Part shown: in pieces, positions 9,753-31,141 of the stretch
How the letters are laid out: each line of letters opens with the position of its first letter
Numbering within the stretch: the first letter of the stretch is position 1
Assembly (NCBI RefSeq): GCF_026626745.1
Contig: NZ_JAPNJW010000002.1
Location: 4,302,151 to 4,366,150 of the forward strand
Reading direction: 5' to 3'
From: Nannocystis sp. RBIL2
Lineage (GTDB): Bacteria > Myxococcota_A > Polyangia > Nannocystales > Nannocystaceae
Length of the DNA stretch: 64,000 bases
Position numbers and translations under genes: made by a program
The notes under the pieces: model-generated
Seen by the model: the letters and a program-made list of their open reading frames with translations, nothing else
What the model was told of the DNA's origin: nothing
The model's database searches: none

Positions 9753-10083
9753 AGCCGCCCGCGCGAATCGTACGATCGCGGCGCAGGCCGGCCGGGAGGG
9801 TCGCCTCGTCGAACGTGTCGGTCGTGCGACACTCGGCCACGTCGGCGGGCTGCTCGCCGCGACCGCAGCGCCCGCACTCGATCGCCGCGCCGACCCGGGC
9901 CTCCCGCGCCGCCGCGTCGGCGAGCCACGGGTAGTCGGACAGCGGCGGGCGGTGCCGGACGTGCCGACGGTGCCCGCAAGCGAGGCGGACGATCCACTCG
10001 CCGGCGGCGTCGCGCTCGAAGCCGAGGATCCGCCGCGGGACGGCGAGGCCCGCGTCACCTTGAGTATGGGTCGGGTCGGTCAC
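9748..10083 (-). pseudogene. DUF3565 protein with a truncated DUF1971 (TehB/YeaR-like) domain
   Basis: The N-terminal 65 residues match the DUF3565 pattern: RRILGFERDAAGEW, then LACGHRRHVRHRPP and a closing CGRC. The next residues, TFDEATLPAGLRRDRTIRAG, are the start of a DUF1971 domain, a cupin-like domain of YeaR/TehB proteins. It stops after about 25 residues, where the intact domain would run about 60 further. The truncation point at about 9752 is also the end of the orphan plus-strand fragment. The gene starts with GTG four bases after the DapA-like gene and would be third in that operon. DUF3565 alone may still be made, with a Cys/His metal site implied by its motif. Confidence 0.65.
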
Positions 10084-10087
10084 GGCG

Positions 10088-10999
10088 TCAGTCTACCGCG
10101 GACCGCGGCGACGCCGGCAGGACCTCGAGGTCGACGAGGATCTGCCGCAGCTCCGCGACGCGCTCGGGTTCCAGCGGCCGGAGCGGCGCCCGCAGCGGCC
10201 CCACGCGCGTGCCGCACAGCTCGAGCGCCGCCGCGATCGCGCGCGGCAGGCCGTGGGCGACGATGAATTGTAAAAAGGGCAGCTGGCGGTAGAACGAGCG
10301 CCGCGCACCGTCGAGGTCGCCGCGCATCACTGCCTCGTACAGCTCGACGTTGAGGCGCGGGATCACGTGCGGGGCGGCGGTACACCAGCCGCGCGCGCCG
10401 GCGGCCAGGGCCGCGAGCGCGAGCGGGTTGCTGCCGTTGTAGAACGCGACGTCCTCGCCGCACAGCTGCACGAGGCGGTGCATGCGGTGCACGTCGCCGG
10501 TGCTCTCCTTGACCATGGTGACGTTGGGGATCTGCAGCAACCTGGCGATCGTGTCGGGGCCGAGATCGAGGCCGCCGGTGGCCGGGTTGTTGTACAGCGC
10601 GATCGGGATCGAGATGGCCTTCGCGACGCTGTCGAAGTGAGCCACGATCTCTGCGTCGGTGAGCTTCCAGTAGCTCATCGGGATGATCATCACCGCGGTG
10701 GCGCCGACCTGCTCGGCGTGGCGAGCGTGATGCACTGTCCGCTCGGTGGTGAGGGCCGAGACGCCGACCAGAGTCGGCACGCGCCCTGCTACCCGCTTGA
10801 CCACAGTCTCGGCGACCGCCTCGCGCTCGTCGTCGGACAGGTACGGCAGCACGCCGGTGCTGCCGAGCGGGGCGAGCGCATGCACGCCAGCGGCCAGCAT
10901 GTCGTCGACGATCCGCGCGAGCAGCGGCTCGTCGACACGACCGCCGTCGGTGAACGGAGTGATGGGATACGCGATGATCCCCCGCAGCGGCGCGTTCAT
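10088..10999 (-). CDS. Dihydrodipicolinate synthase family (DapA-like) aldolase
   Basis: This is a TIM-barrel class I aldolase of the DapA/NanA superfamily, 303 residues. The Schiff-base Lys is in VTMVKESTGD and the partner Tyr in ALYNNPATGG. The substrate loop reads GSTGVLPYLS rather than the GTTGE of true dihydrodipicolinate synthases, so a 2-keto acid other than pyruvate/ASA chemistry is likely. The ATG at 10999 overlaps the stop of the upstream cupin gene by four bases (ATGA), a typical translational coupling, which decides the start. With the cupin and the divergent MocR regulator, it suggests a small catabolic unit for a hydroxy- or keto-acid; the substrate is not deducible. Confidence 0.9.
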   Translation of the reverse strand: MNAPLRGIIAYPITPFTDGGRVDEPLLARIVDDMLAAGVHALAPLGSTGVLPYLSDDEREAVAETVVKRVAGRVPTLVGVSALTTERTVHHARHAEQVGATAVMIIPMSYWKLTDAEIVAHFDSVAKAISIPIALYNNPATGGLDLGPDTIARLLQIPNVTMVKESTGDVHRMHRLVQLCGEDVAFYNGSNPLALAALAAGARGWCTAAPHVIPRLNVELYEAVMRGDLDGARRSFYRQLPFLQFIVAHGLPRAIAAALELCGTRVGPLRAPLRPLEPERVAELRQILVDLEVLPASPRSAVD

Positions 11000-11493
11000 C
11001 GGCCACCTCCACCGGTCTCGTGGTTGGCGTCGAACAGCTGGTCGCCGCGATCGGGCACCTCCTCGCGCAGGGCCACGCCGCCCATGTTCTGCAGCATCGG
11101 CGCGTTCTCGCAGGCGAGATAGCGCGCCCGGCCGCTGCCGGTGTTGACGTGGTTGTGCCAGGCCCACACGGGCACGTACACCGCGTCACCCTGCCGCCAG
11201 TCGACGCGCCGGCCGCCGACGTACGAATAGCCCTCGCCCTCGAGGATGTAGAGGAGAGTCTCGTAGGTGTGACGGTGGCGGTTGGAGGATTGCCCCGGGT
11301 CGAGCCAGCCGATCGTCATGCTGATCGCGTGTGACGGCAGGTCGACGAAGAACACCGGGTGCTTCCTCGCCTTCGAGTAATCGCCGTGCTGCCCGGCCGC
11401 CTCGACGGCGGGGTGGCCCAGCCGCTCGGGCATCACGACCCGCGGCCGGGGCGGGGTCTTGTCGAAGTCTGCCGAATGGAACCTCTGCGTCAT
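10996..11493 (-). CDS. Cupin-domain protein
   Basis: This 165-residue protein has a single cupin barrel. The metal-binding pattern is visible as HRHTYETLLYILEGEG (cupin motif 1) and the later WAWHNHVNTG (motif 2), so a Fe/Mn-type active site is plausible. The ATG at 11493 is preferred over the upstream frame, which runs into the divergent promoter. It is the first gene of a minus-strand operon and overlaps the DapA-like aldolase by four bases. It may be a dioxygenase or isomerase acting on the same compound as the aldolase. The 83 bp to the divergent MocR gene probably hold both promoters. Confidence 0.85.
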   Translation of the reverse strand: MTQRFHSADFDKTPPRPRVVMPERLGHPAVEAAGQHGDYSKARKHPVFFVDLPSHAISMTIGWLDPGQSSNRHRHTYETLLYILEGEGYSYVGGRRVDWRQGDAVYVPVWAWHNHVNTGSGRARYLACENAPMLQNMGGVALREEVPDRGDQLFDANHETGGGGR

Positions 11494-11576
11494 GATCGCT
11501 CCGCTTTCTTGGCCGGCGCCGCCGGCTTGCACGGAGAAAGAGATAGCGCCACACTGGACCCGTGGGAGGAGCCAGA

Positions 11577-13055
11577 ATGAACATATCGAGGGGTCCAGAT
11601 CGCCGCCCGTGGCGCTTCGACCTCGCGCTCGACCCGGCCGCCGCGGTGCCGCGGCAGACGCAGCTGGCGCGCGCTCTGGTGGCGGAGATCCAGCGCGGAC
11701 GGCTGGCGCCCGGGGCGTTCCTGCCGGGCAGCCGCACTCTGGCGGCCCAGGTCGGCGTCAACCGCAAGGTGGTGGTCGCGGCGGTCGACGAGTTGGTCGC
11801 GCAGGGGTGGCTGGAGGCGCTGCCGGCCCGGGGGATCCGGGTGGCAATGAATCTGCCGCGCTCTCCGGTCGGCGACGTGCAGTCGCGCCGCGAAGAGGCC
11901 CCGCGGATCGTCGAGCGCGAGCCGGCGCTGCTCCGCATCGGCGACGGCGTCCCCGACGCCCGCATCGCCCCGGTGGACGCGCTCGCGCGGGCGCAGCGCC
12001 GGGCGCTCCGGGCCCACGTGCGCGCGGCAGGGCAAGGCTACGGCGACCCGGCCGGCGACCCCGTGCTGCGCGAGGTGCTGGCCGGCTTCGTCAATCAGGC
12101 CCGCGGCCTGTCGTGCTCGCGCGACGAGGTGGTCCTGACCCACGGCAGCCAGGGCGCGCTCAGCCTGTTCGCGCTCGCGCTGCTGAAGCCCGGCGACGTC
12201 GTCGCGGTCGAGCACCCGGGCTATGCGCCGGCGTGGCGGGCGTTCGAGCTGGCCGGGGCCGCGGTGGTCCACGTCGAGGTCGACGCGCACGGGCTCCGCA
12301 CCGACCTGCTCGAGGCCGCGGCCAGGAAGCTGCGCGGGCGGCTGAAGGCGGTCTACGTCACCCCGCATCACCAGTATCCGACGACCGTCGCGCTGGCCCC
12401 GGAGCGGCGCATGCATCTGCGGCGGATCTGCGAGCAGTACGGCGCGGTCATCGTCGAGGACGACTACGATTACGAGTACCACTTCGACGGCACCCCGCTC
12501 CTGCCGCTGTCCGCCACCGCCGCACCAGATGGCCCGCCCTTCGTCTACGTCGCCTCGCTGTCGAAGCTGCTGGCCCCGGCCGTGCGGCTCGGCTACGTCA
12601 TCGCCGCGCCGGCGATCGTCGCGCGCCTGCGGGCGACCCGCGAGAGCCTCGATCGTCAGGGCGACGTCGTGCTCGAGCGCGCCATCGCCGAGCTGATCGA
12701 GGACGGCGAGCTGCAGCGCCACGCCCGGCGCGCGCGGCAGCTCTACGCGCAGCGCCGGGACCTGCTCCTGCAGCGCTTCGCGGCCAGCCCGACGCTGGCG
12801 GCCAGCTTCGCGTGCGAGCGCCCGAGCGGCGGCCTCGCGCTGTGGGTCCGGATGAACAGTCCTGCCGCCGTCGACCAGCTGGTCACGCGAGCGCGGCGGG
12901 AGAACCTCGTGCTCGCCCCCGGCTCGGTCCACCTCGCGCGCGGCGAGGTCGCGGCGTTTCGCTTCGGCTTCGCCGCGCACACGCCCGAGGAGCTGACTGC
13001 GATCTGCGAGCTCCTCGAGCGATGCCTGTCGCGCCGCCTGCAAAAGGGGCGGTGA
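11577..13055 (+). CDS. MocR-type regulator (GntR HTH fused to PLP-dependent aminotransferase-like domain)
   Basis: This 492-residue protein has an N-terminal winged helix (about 20-85; LAPGAFLPGSRTLAAQVGVNRK) of the GntR family. A fold-type I aminotransferase-like domain follows. The PLP-anchoring Lys is in SLSKLLAPAVRLGY and the PLP-ring Asp in VEDDYDYEYHFDG. The GGAGG seven bases before the ATG at 11577 decides the start. MocR proteins often sense a PLP-linked ligand or amino compound and control the divergent gene, here the cupin-aldolase operon. Confidence 0.9.
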   Translation: MNISRGPDRRPWRFDLALDPAAAVPRQTQLARALVAEIQRGRLAPGAFLPGSRTLAAQVGVNRKVVVAAVDELVAQGWLEALPARGIRVAMNLPRSPVGDVQSRREEAPRIVEREPALLRIGDGVPDARIAPVDALARAQRRALRAHVRAAGQGYGDPAGDPVLREVLAGFVNQARGLSCSRDEVVLTHGSQGALSLFALALLKPGDVVAVEHPGYAPAWRAFELAGAAVVHVEVDAHGLRTDLLEAAARKLRGRLKAVYVTPHHQYPTTVALAPERRMHLRRICEQYGAVIVEDDYDYEYHFDGTPLLPLSATAAPDGPPFVYVASLSKLLAPAVRLGYVIAAPAIVARLRATRESLDRQGDVVLERAIAELIEDGELQRHARRARQLYAQRRDLLLQRFAASPTLAASFACERPSGGLALWVRMNSPAAVDQLVTRARRENLVLAPGSVHLARGEVAAFRFGFAAHTPEELTAICELLERCLSRRLQKGR

Positions 13056-13132
13056 GCCGCGGGGCGCTCACGGGGACGCCGAGGTGGTGCGAGAAATGCT
13101 TCGCCGCGCTGCCAGCGCCACCTGCGGGCCGC

Positions 13133-13987
13133 TCACGGGGACGCCGGCGGGCTCTCGGCCGGGGCGGGTGCGAGGACCGTGCGGAACGCTCGCAGCGCCG
13201 CGCCGTGGAAGATCGTGCTGTGGTGCTCGTCGGGCATCGGCGCGTAGTGCCAGCGCACCCCCGGCGCGTCGACCTGGCGCAGCGCGTCGGCGACGACCTG
13301 CGCGTGGCGCTGCATGTCCGGCTCGTCGGAGGTCGCCAGGAAGAGCGTCCGCGGCGGCTGCCCCGGCTGCTGCAGGCGAGCGGCGGCCTGCTGCGGGAGC
13401 GACCCGCGATCCCACCACGCGCTCGGGTCGATGGCGATGTACGTGTCGAACAGCGCGGGCTCGACGAAGAACGTCTCGAGCACGAACAGCCCGGCCAGCG
13501 ACTCGCCGACGATCGCGGTCTCCTCCGTGACGCGGTAGCGCTGGCGGATCTCCGGCATCAGCTCCTCGCGGAGGAACCGGCGGAACGCGGCCGAACCGCC
13601 GACGCGCGGGGCGATCTTTCGATCCTCCGGGTCGTTCGTCGGACCGGTCAGGTCGCGCCGGCGCTCGGTGTTCTCGATGCCCACCACCAGGAACGGCCGC
13701 ATCGTGCCGTTGGCCGTCGAGACCTGGACGATCCCGGTGATGTGGTGAAAGTCTTCCTTCATGCCGCCGTCGGGCATGTAGAGCACCGGCAGCGGCGTGT
13801 CGTCTGCTTCATGGCCGGGCGGCGTGTAGATATTGATCCGTCGCGTCTCGCCCAGCACCCGCGAGTCGATCGTGATCGAGCGGCCGAAAGCCAGCTCCGC
13901 CGGGGCCGCAGTCGCCGGCGCTGGCGCGGCCGCGCAGCCGCACAGCAGCAGGCATGCGAGCGAGACCGTGCGGGTGCAGCGATGCAT
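13133..13987 (-). CDS. Secreted esterase lipoprotein, ferri-siderophore-esterase-like alpha/beta hydrolase
   Basis: This 284-residue hydrolase begins MHRCTRTVSLACLLLCGC, a lipoprotein signal with lipobox LLCGC, so it is probably periplasmic and lipid-anchored. The catalytic Ser is in VGESLAGL (GxSxG) and the His near the C-terminus in DEHHSTIF. The early INIYTPPGHE and PVLYMPDGG motifs are typical of the esterase family that includes IroE/BesA-like siderophore esterases. The start at 13987 is fixed by the signal peptide. No siderophore genes lie next to it. The gene is convergent with the MocR gene. Confidence 0.82.
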   Translation of the reverse strand: MHRCTRTVSLACLLLCGCAAAPAPATAAPAELAFGRSITIDSRVLGETRRINIYTPPGHEADDTPLPVLYMPDGGMKEDFHHITGIVQVSTANGTMRPFLVVGIENTERRRDLTGPTNDPEDRKIAPRVGGSAAFRRFLREELMPEIRQRYRVTEETAIVGESLAGLFVLETFFVEPALFDTYIAIDPSAWWDRGSLPQQAAARLQQPGQPPRTLFLATSDEPDMQRHAQVVADALRQVDAPGVRWHYAPMPDEHHSTIFHGAALRAFRTVLAPAPAESPPASP

Positions 13988-14034
13988 GCGAGGCCGAGGG
14001 CGCCGGGGACCAGACCACGGAACCTGCGCGGGGG

Positions 14035-14307
14035 TCAAGCCGGAGGCCGCCGCTGGGCAGTGGAGGCCTCGAGGGCCGCGCCCGCGCCCCAAGTCGTGTC
14101 GCACTCGGCGACCTTGCCGACCATCTCGCACGGGTATGCGTCGCCGGCCGGGCACTTCGCGGGGAAAGGACCAGGACACTCGGCGTCGCAGTTCGAGAAG
14201 CCCCACAGCGGATCGCCCTTGACGACCATAATGTGGTCGTCGAAGTTGACGAACTTGGTCTGGATCTTCTCGTCCACGGTGGCGCGGCAGCCGATGGGGG
14301 AGTCTCG
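14035..14307 (-). pseudogene. Cysteine-rich C-terminal fragment of an unknown secreted protein
   Basis: The open frame encodes about 90 residues with six cysteines (FSNCDAECPG, AKCPAGDAYPC, VAEC) and natural composition. It is preceded at 14308-14310 by a stop, without ATG or signal peptide; a GTG at 14277 is possible. It looks like the 3' end of a cysteine-rich exported protein, but it could be a small gene. The family was not recognised. Confidence 0.4.
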
Positions 14308-14573
14308 TCAATTGGATTGCGGACGACGCGCAGCTCAAGGAACGCGGGCGGGGAAAACCTTAGGAGCGCATCAGCCGTGAACCCCGAGCGATTCCGCTGT
14401 GCAGCAGCTCACGGAATACGATGTTCTACACCGACTTTTGCCGCGCTTCGCCGATCGTAGACTGGTGGGCGGAGAGTAGAATTATACGTCGCACCATTCG
14501 CTCCATCGGATCGATGTTCCACCTGTGGTCGACGAACGAGCGTACTGCAAATCGGAAAAGGACTGAGAACACC

Positions 14574-16124
14574 ATGCGAAGAACTCATCGAGTATCTGCA
14601 TTCATTATCACGCTCTGCCTCGCCCCGGCGCTGGCGCTGGCGCGCGGACCCGACTTCGATCGCGACGGGTACGACGACCTGGCCATCGGGGCGTTGGGGG
14701 AGAAGATCGGCACCACCTTGACGGATGCCGGCCTGGTCAACGTGCTGTACGGCAGCTCGCTCGGGCTCGACGATCCGGCCACGCGCATGACGGCGATCTG
14801 GCAGGACGTCACCGACGTCGAGGACGACTCGGCGATCAACGAGTGGTTCGGCTCCGCGCTGGCCTGGGGCGACTTCAACGGCGATTGCTTTGACGACCTC
14901 GTCATTGGGGTGCCCGGGCAGACGGTGGGCGCGGCGACCCAGGCGGGGGCCCTGCACGTGTTCTACGGCTCCAGCACCGGGCTGCGCAAGTTCGACGATC
15001 ACGTGCTGACGCGCGCGAGCGCGGGGGTCCCGGGCGCTCCGGCGGACAGCATGTACTTCGGCCGCGCCCTTGCGGCCGGCGACTTCAACGGCGACGGACG
15101 CGACGACATCGCCGCGGGCTACATGGACGACCCCGGGGTGATGATCATCTACGGCGGCAACACCGGGCTGAACGGGACGAACGGCCCCGGCGCGCACACC
15201 TTCGTGGGCACGGCCAATCACCAGGGCTTCGGCTTCGGGCCGTTCGCCGCGGGCGACTTCAACTGCGACGGCCACGAGGATCTGGCGATCGGGGACATCA
15301 GCTACCTCATCGGCACCGACGAGGTCGGCCGCGTGGACATCATCTACGGGTCGAGCAGCGGACTGTCGACGTCGGCGGGCCCTGGCGCAGAGTACTTGCT
15401 CAACCACGCCGGGCCGACCGACGGCGACGTATTCGGGAGCTCGCTGGCGGTCGGGAACTTCAACGGCGACAGCGCGAACGGGCACGAGTGCCAGGACCTC
15501 GCCATCGGCCTCCCGCAGGTGGGGATCGGGCTGGCGTCGGGCGCGGTCGCCGTGTTCTACGGAACGGCGGCCAGCGGGGTCCAGTCGTCGTCTCCGGCGG
15601 ACGATTACATCGACGCGGGCTGGGGCTCGCTGCAGACCGTGGGAGCGTTGGCCGCCTTCGGATGGTCGGTGGCCGCGTCGTACGCCGACAACGACGGGTA
15701 CGCGGATCTGCTCGTCGGTGACATGAGCGAGAACGCCCACGGGGCGGTTCATGTCATTCGAGGGTCCGCGAGCGGCCTGACCGACGTGAACAACAAGGTG
15801 TGGGATCAATCGACGCCGAACGTGCCGGGCACCCCGGAGGTCGTCGACGGGTTCGGTTACCTGCTCGCGTGCGGGGACTTCGACGGCGCTGGCGCCGAGG
15901 ACGTAGCGATCTACGTGTCGAATGAGCTCGCCACGGCTCCGGACCAGGGCGTGGTACAGGTGCTGTACCTCTCGAGTGCGAGCGCGCCGACGATCGTGTC
16001 TGGCGAGGAATGGCAGCAGAGCGACATCGGCTCGCTGGCGACCGAGCCCGAGGACTACTTCGGCGGCGTGATGGCGGCGTCGCGCCCGATCCGCAGGAAA
16101 GCACCGGCCGAGTGCCTCATGTGA
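14574..16124 (+). CDS. Secreted FG-GAP/integrin-like beta-propeller protein, probably truncated at the C-terminus
   Basis: This 516-residue exported protein starts MRRTHRVSAFIITLCLAPALA, a signal peptide. At least seven FG-GAP repeats follow, each with a Ca-binding-type loop such as DFDRDGYDDLAIG, DFNGDGRDDIAAG and DFNCDGHEDLAIG. The repeats should fold into a beta-propeller on the cell surface or outside the cell. The last repeat breaks after EDYFGGVMAA, exactly where DFNGDGxDDLAVG is expected, and continues for 15 unrelated residues. The break at about 16076 is the boundary of a segment with integrase and transposase remnants, so the 3' end was probably lost by insertion or deletion. AAGGA lies 12 bases before the ATG. 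Confidence 0.85.
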   Translation: MRRTHRVSAFIITLCLAPALALARGPDFDRDGYDDLAIGALGEKIGTTLTDAGLVNVLYGSSLGLDDPATRMTAIWQDVTDVEDDSAINEWFGSALAWGDFNGDCFDDLVIGVPGQTVGAATQAGALHVFYGSSTGLRKFDDHVLTRASAGVPGAPADSMYFGRALAAGDFNGDGRDDIAAGYMDDPGVMIIYGGNTGLNGTNGPGAHTFVGTANHQGFGFGPFAAGDFNCDGHEDLAIGDISYLIGTDEVGRVDIIYGSSSGLSTSAGPGAEYLLNHAGPTDGDVFGSSLAVGNFNGDSANGHECQDLAIGLPQVGIGLASGAVAVFYGTAASGVQSSSPADDYIDAGWGSLQTVGALAAFGWSVAASYADNDGYADLLVGDMSENAHGAVHVIRGSASGLTDVNNKVWDQSTPNVPGTPEVVDGFGYLLACGDFDGAGAEDVAIYVSNELATAPDQGVVQVLYLSSASAPTIVSGEEWQQSDIGSLATEPEDYFGGVMAASRPIRRKAPAECLM

Positions 16125-16359
16125 GCACTGCGGGGGCAGGCGCCCGCGCTGGCGGACGGCTGCCTCGGGTGCGCTCGTGACGCTCGCGGCAGGTATCACG
16201 ACAGCCGGGTTCTGCTTCATGCCCAAAACGCTCGCAAGGCGACACGCGTGGAGCTGTTCAAGAGTCACGCTGGCGTCGACTTGCGACCCCAGCGCTTGCT
16301 GATCGCCCACCCCGGCGCGAACAGACCACCCGAACGCTGCGGCTCCGGTCGCCAGGTGG

Positions 16360-16972
16360 CGCCACGCGTTCTCGAGGTCTACAGCCGCGACCAACTCGGG
16401 CAAATGATCGCCTACCTCGAGACCGAGGAGGGAGCCGAGGATCATTTGCTCGCTCTCCTGCTCGTCTACAGCGGGCCGCGGATCGGCGAGGCGGTCGGGC
16501 TGCACTGATCCGACGTCGGCCTCGCCGGCGGGACCATGAAGATCTTTCGCAACATGATGAAGGGCACCATGCAGGACGCGCCGAAGGGCGTGGTCGGCAC
16601 CATCGCCCTGCATTCCGTCTTGCGCGAGGCGCTGCGCGACTATCAGAAGCGCCGAAGCGGCGAGCGGATCCTCAAGGTCAAGGACCGAGCCGCAGGCAAG
16701 CGGGTACGGAAGTGGCAGAGGAAGATCGGCGGGGCCGTCTACGGCCCGCACCGGATCCGTCACTCGGTCCTCACGCACAGGGCCACTCGGACCTCGAGAT
16801 GACGCTGCGCTACTCCATCCACCTGAACAAGGCCGCGCTCACCGCCGGGGCCGTCGCCGCCCTGGACTTCACGCCCGCCCCGCTCAAGCACCCGGCGAAG
16901 CGGACGAACTTCACCCTCGCGCCGCCGAGTGGTACCCCGCTGGCAACTAGCGGCAACGCCGCCCGAAACTAG
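16360..16972 (+). pseudogene. Decayed tyrosine recombinase (integrase)
   Basis: The catalytic C-terminal domain of a phage-type integrase is recognisable: SGPRIGEAVGLH (first Arg), then a stop at 16506-16508 that replaces the Trp expected in LxWSDV, then HRIRHS (HxxR) and, after a frame change and small deletion near 16785, GHSDLEMTLRYS with the nucleophilic Tyr. The N-terminal core-binding domain is mostly missing. The element is inactive. Confidence 0.8.
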
Positions 16973-18443
16973 CTCATACGCGAGAATTGGGCCCGATCAG
17001 GATCCCCGCCTGCGTCCCACTCCGCCGCTCCGTGCCGCCTGCGGAGAGCGTCGCCGGCCCCGCTCGTCGCCGCGCGAGAGGTCCACGGCCTGGCGGCGAG
17101 AGCGTCGCTACCGACAGCGGACAGCAGCTTGCGCAGGTTGTGAGCCGTGCAGACGAGGCGTCATTCGAGCTGCACCTGCTTCGTGCCGCGCATGAAGTAG
17201 CGGGCGAAGCATGTGTCCGCGCTTGACCAGTCCGGCGACCGCCACGGCCGGAGAACCTGGCCGAAGAGACCGCGAGGAGCGGCTGCCGGATCCCCGCCGC
17301 ACGCATCGCCTTCGCCCCCGGAACTCCCTAGGAGGGCAAATCGATGCCGCGGCCGGGACACGTAGCGACGTCCTCGCGCCGGAATCTCGACGAGGACAAA
17401 TCAGCGACCCACGAGCGACGCCCCCAGCGCGAAGGTTGCGCGAAAGCCCGCTCGCCGCTCTGGAGCCGCTCGCTCCACGCGACATTCTCGCCTGCGCAAA
17501 GGCCGACGGCGGCGCGCGGCGCGGAACCCGAGGCGAGCGCCCGTCAAGCGCATTCGTCGGCACGACGCGCTCTTGCCAGACGCGACATGCCCGCCGTCTG
17601 GAGGGCGATGTCCTCTCGCCGGGGTCAGCCCGATGCGAGCGCCCGTCATGCCGACCAATCGACGTCGCCCTTCTCTTCACTACAGCTCCTGCGGGCGTCG
17701 CGGCTCACCGACGCGGCGATCTCGCGGCGAAGGTCGGGACAATTCGTCACTGGCCACATGGCGCTCAGGACAGCGAGTGACTTCAGCACAGCCGCGAAAT
17801 TCACGACAGGCGCCGGCCTCCTCGCCATCTGCGAGCGTGGCTGGGGACAAGCGCGGGCCCCTGGGGCTCCCGCCTCGTTGTCCCATGGGACTTGGGCCCG
17901 GCGAGGCGGGCGGGGGCCGCGATTCGGCCCCGACTCGAGTGGCACGCCGGTTGCTGAAGCGAGGCAGTGGCCGACCGCCGGCGACAGGGTGTCCTGTTGC
18001 GATCGAGGACTGCGACATGGTGCGCCGAACACCCCGGAAATCGACCGTCGCTCGCCGCCTCGGCGTGCCCCCGATCGCACAGGCCTGCGTCGAACCTCAC
18101 GTCGATTTATCCGGCGCCTGCGAGGAGCCGTCGTATGATGAATCGGAGCTGCCCCTCGTATTCACCCCGCGCCTGGGCGAATACGGGGTGGGCGTCCGTC
18201 CCACGGCTCGAATGTGCGGAGTTCGAATCGGAGGCGACCCGAGGGTTCATTCATGCCAGCGCAGCCGCGCCCGATCGGCGGGGGGCCGCGCCGGCCCGCT
18301 CGCGCCGGCGCGGCGGAGACATCACGACTCACTTCGATAGACACGCATCGCGCCGCTCGAGCGCCGCGACGGGCGTCCGCGACTCATGAGCGCGCCCGCC
18401 TCGCGGCCGCGCTGCCTTGGTGCACCTCACGACAACGACTACC
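16973..18443. other. Degenerate region upstream of the NRPS gene
   Basis: Apart from the IS transposase tail at 17060-17235, this 1.47-kb stretch shows only Arg/Pro/Ser-rich open frames on both strands that look like composition artefacts. It may hold the NRPS promoter, but I cannot point to one. Confidence 0.45.
17060..17235 (-). mobile_element. C-terminal remnant of an IS1182-type DDE transposase
   Basis: On the minus strand the frame reads ARYFMRGTKQVQLE, a stop in place of Trp, then RLVCTAHNLRKLLSA. This matches the conserved tail of DDE transposases of the IS1182/DDE_Tnp_1_6 type (RG..KV..EW.L.CTAHNLRKL). A frame change precedes it. No inverted ends or catalytic core were found. Confidence 0.65.
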
Positions 18444-31069
<12,626 letters not shown>

Positions 31070-31141
31070 CCCGGCGGCACGCGACCCGCCGCGCGACATC
31101 CCTCGCCGCGGCGGTGCGACCCTCCCCCCGCCGACCCGATC

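Noticed and set aside
14409-16778. A 789-residue minus-strand open frame opposite the FG-GAP gene
   Set aside because: The plus strand has a signal peptide and FG-GAP repeats; the minus frame shows only compositional bias.
17880-17891. Palindrome GTCCCATGGGAC
   Set aside because: It resembles the TGTCC palindrome but has no four-base centre and no flanking consensus, so it was not counted in the family.
18211-18240. tRNA-like GTTCGAATC
   Set aside because: The flanking bases do not pair to form a T-stem and no acceptor or anticodon arm is present.
17211-18340. Several overlapping plus-strand open frames upstream of the NRPS
   Set aside because: All are Arg/Pro/Ser/Thr-rich, overlap each other in different frames, lack ribosome binding sites and show no family motif.
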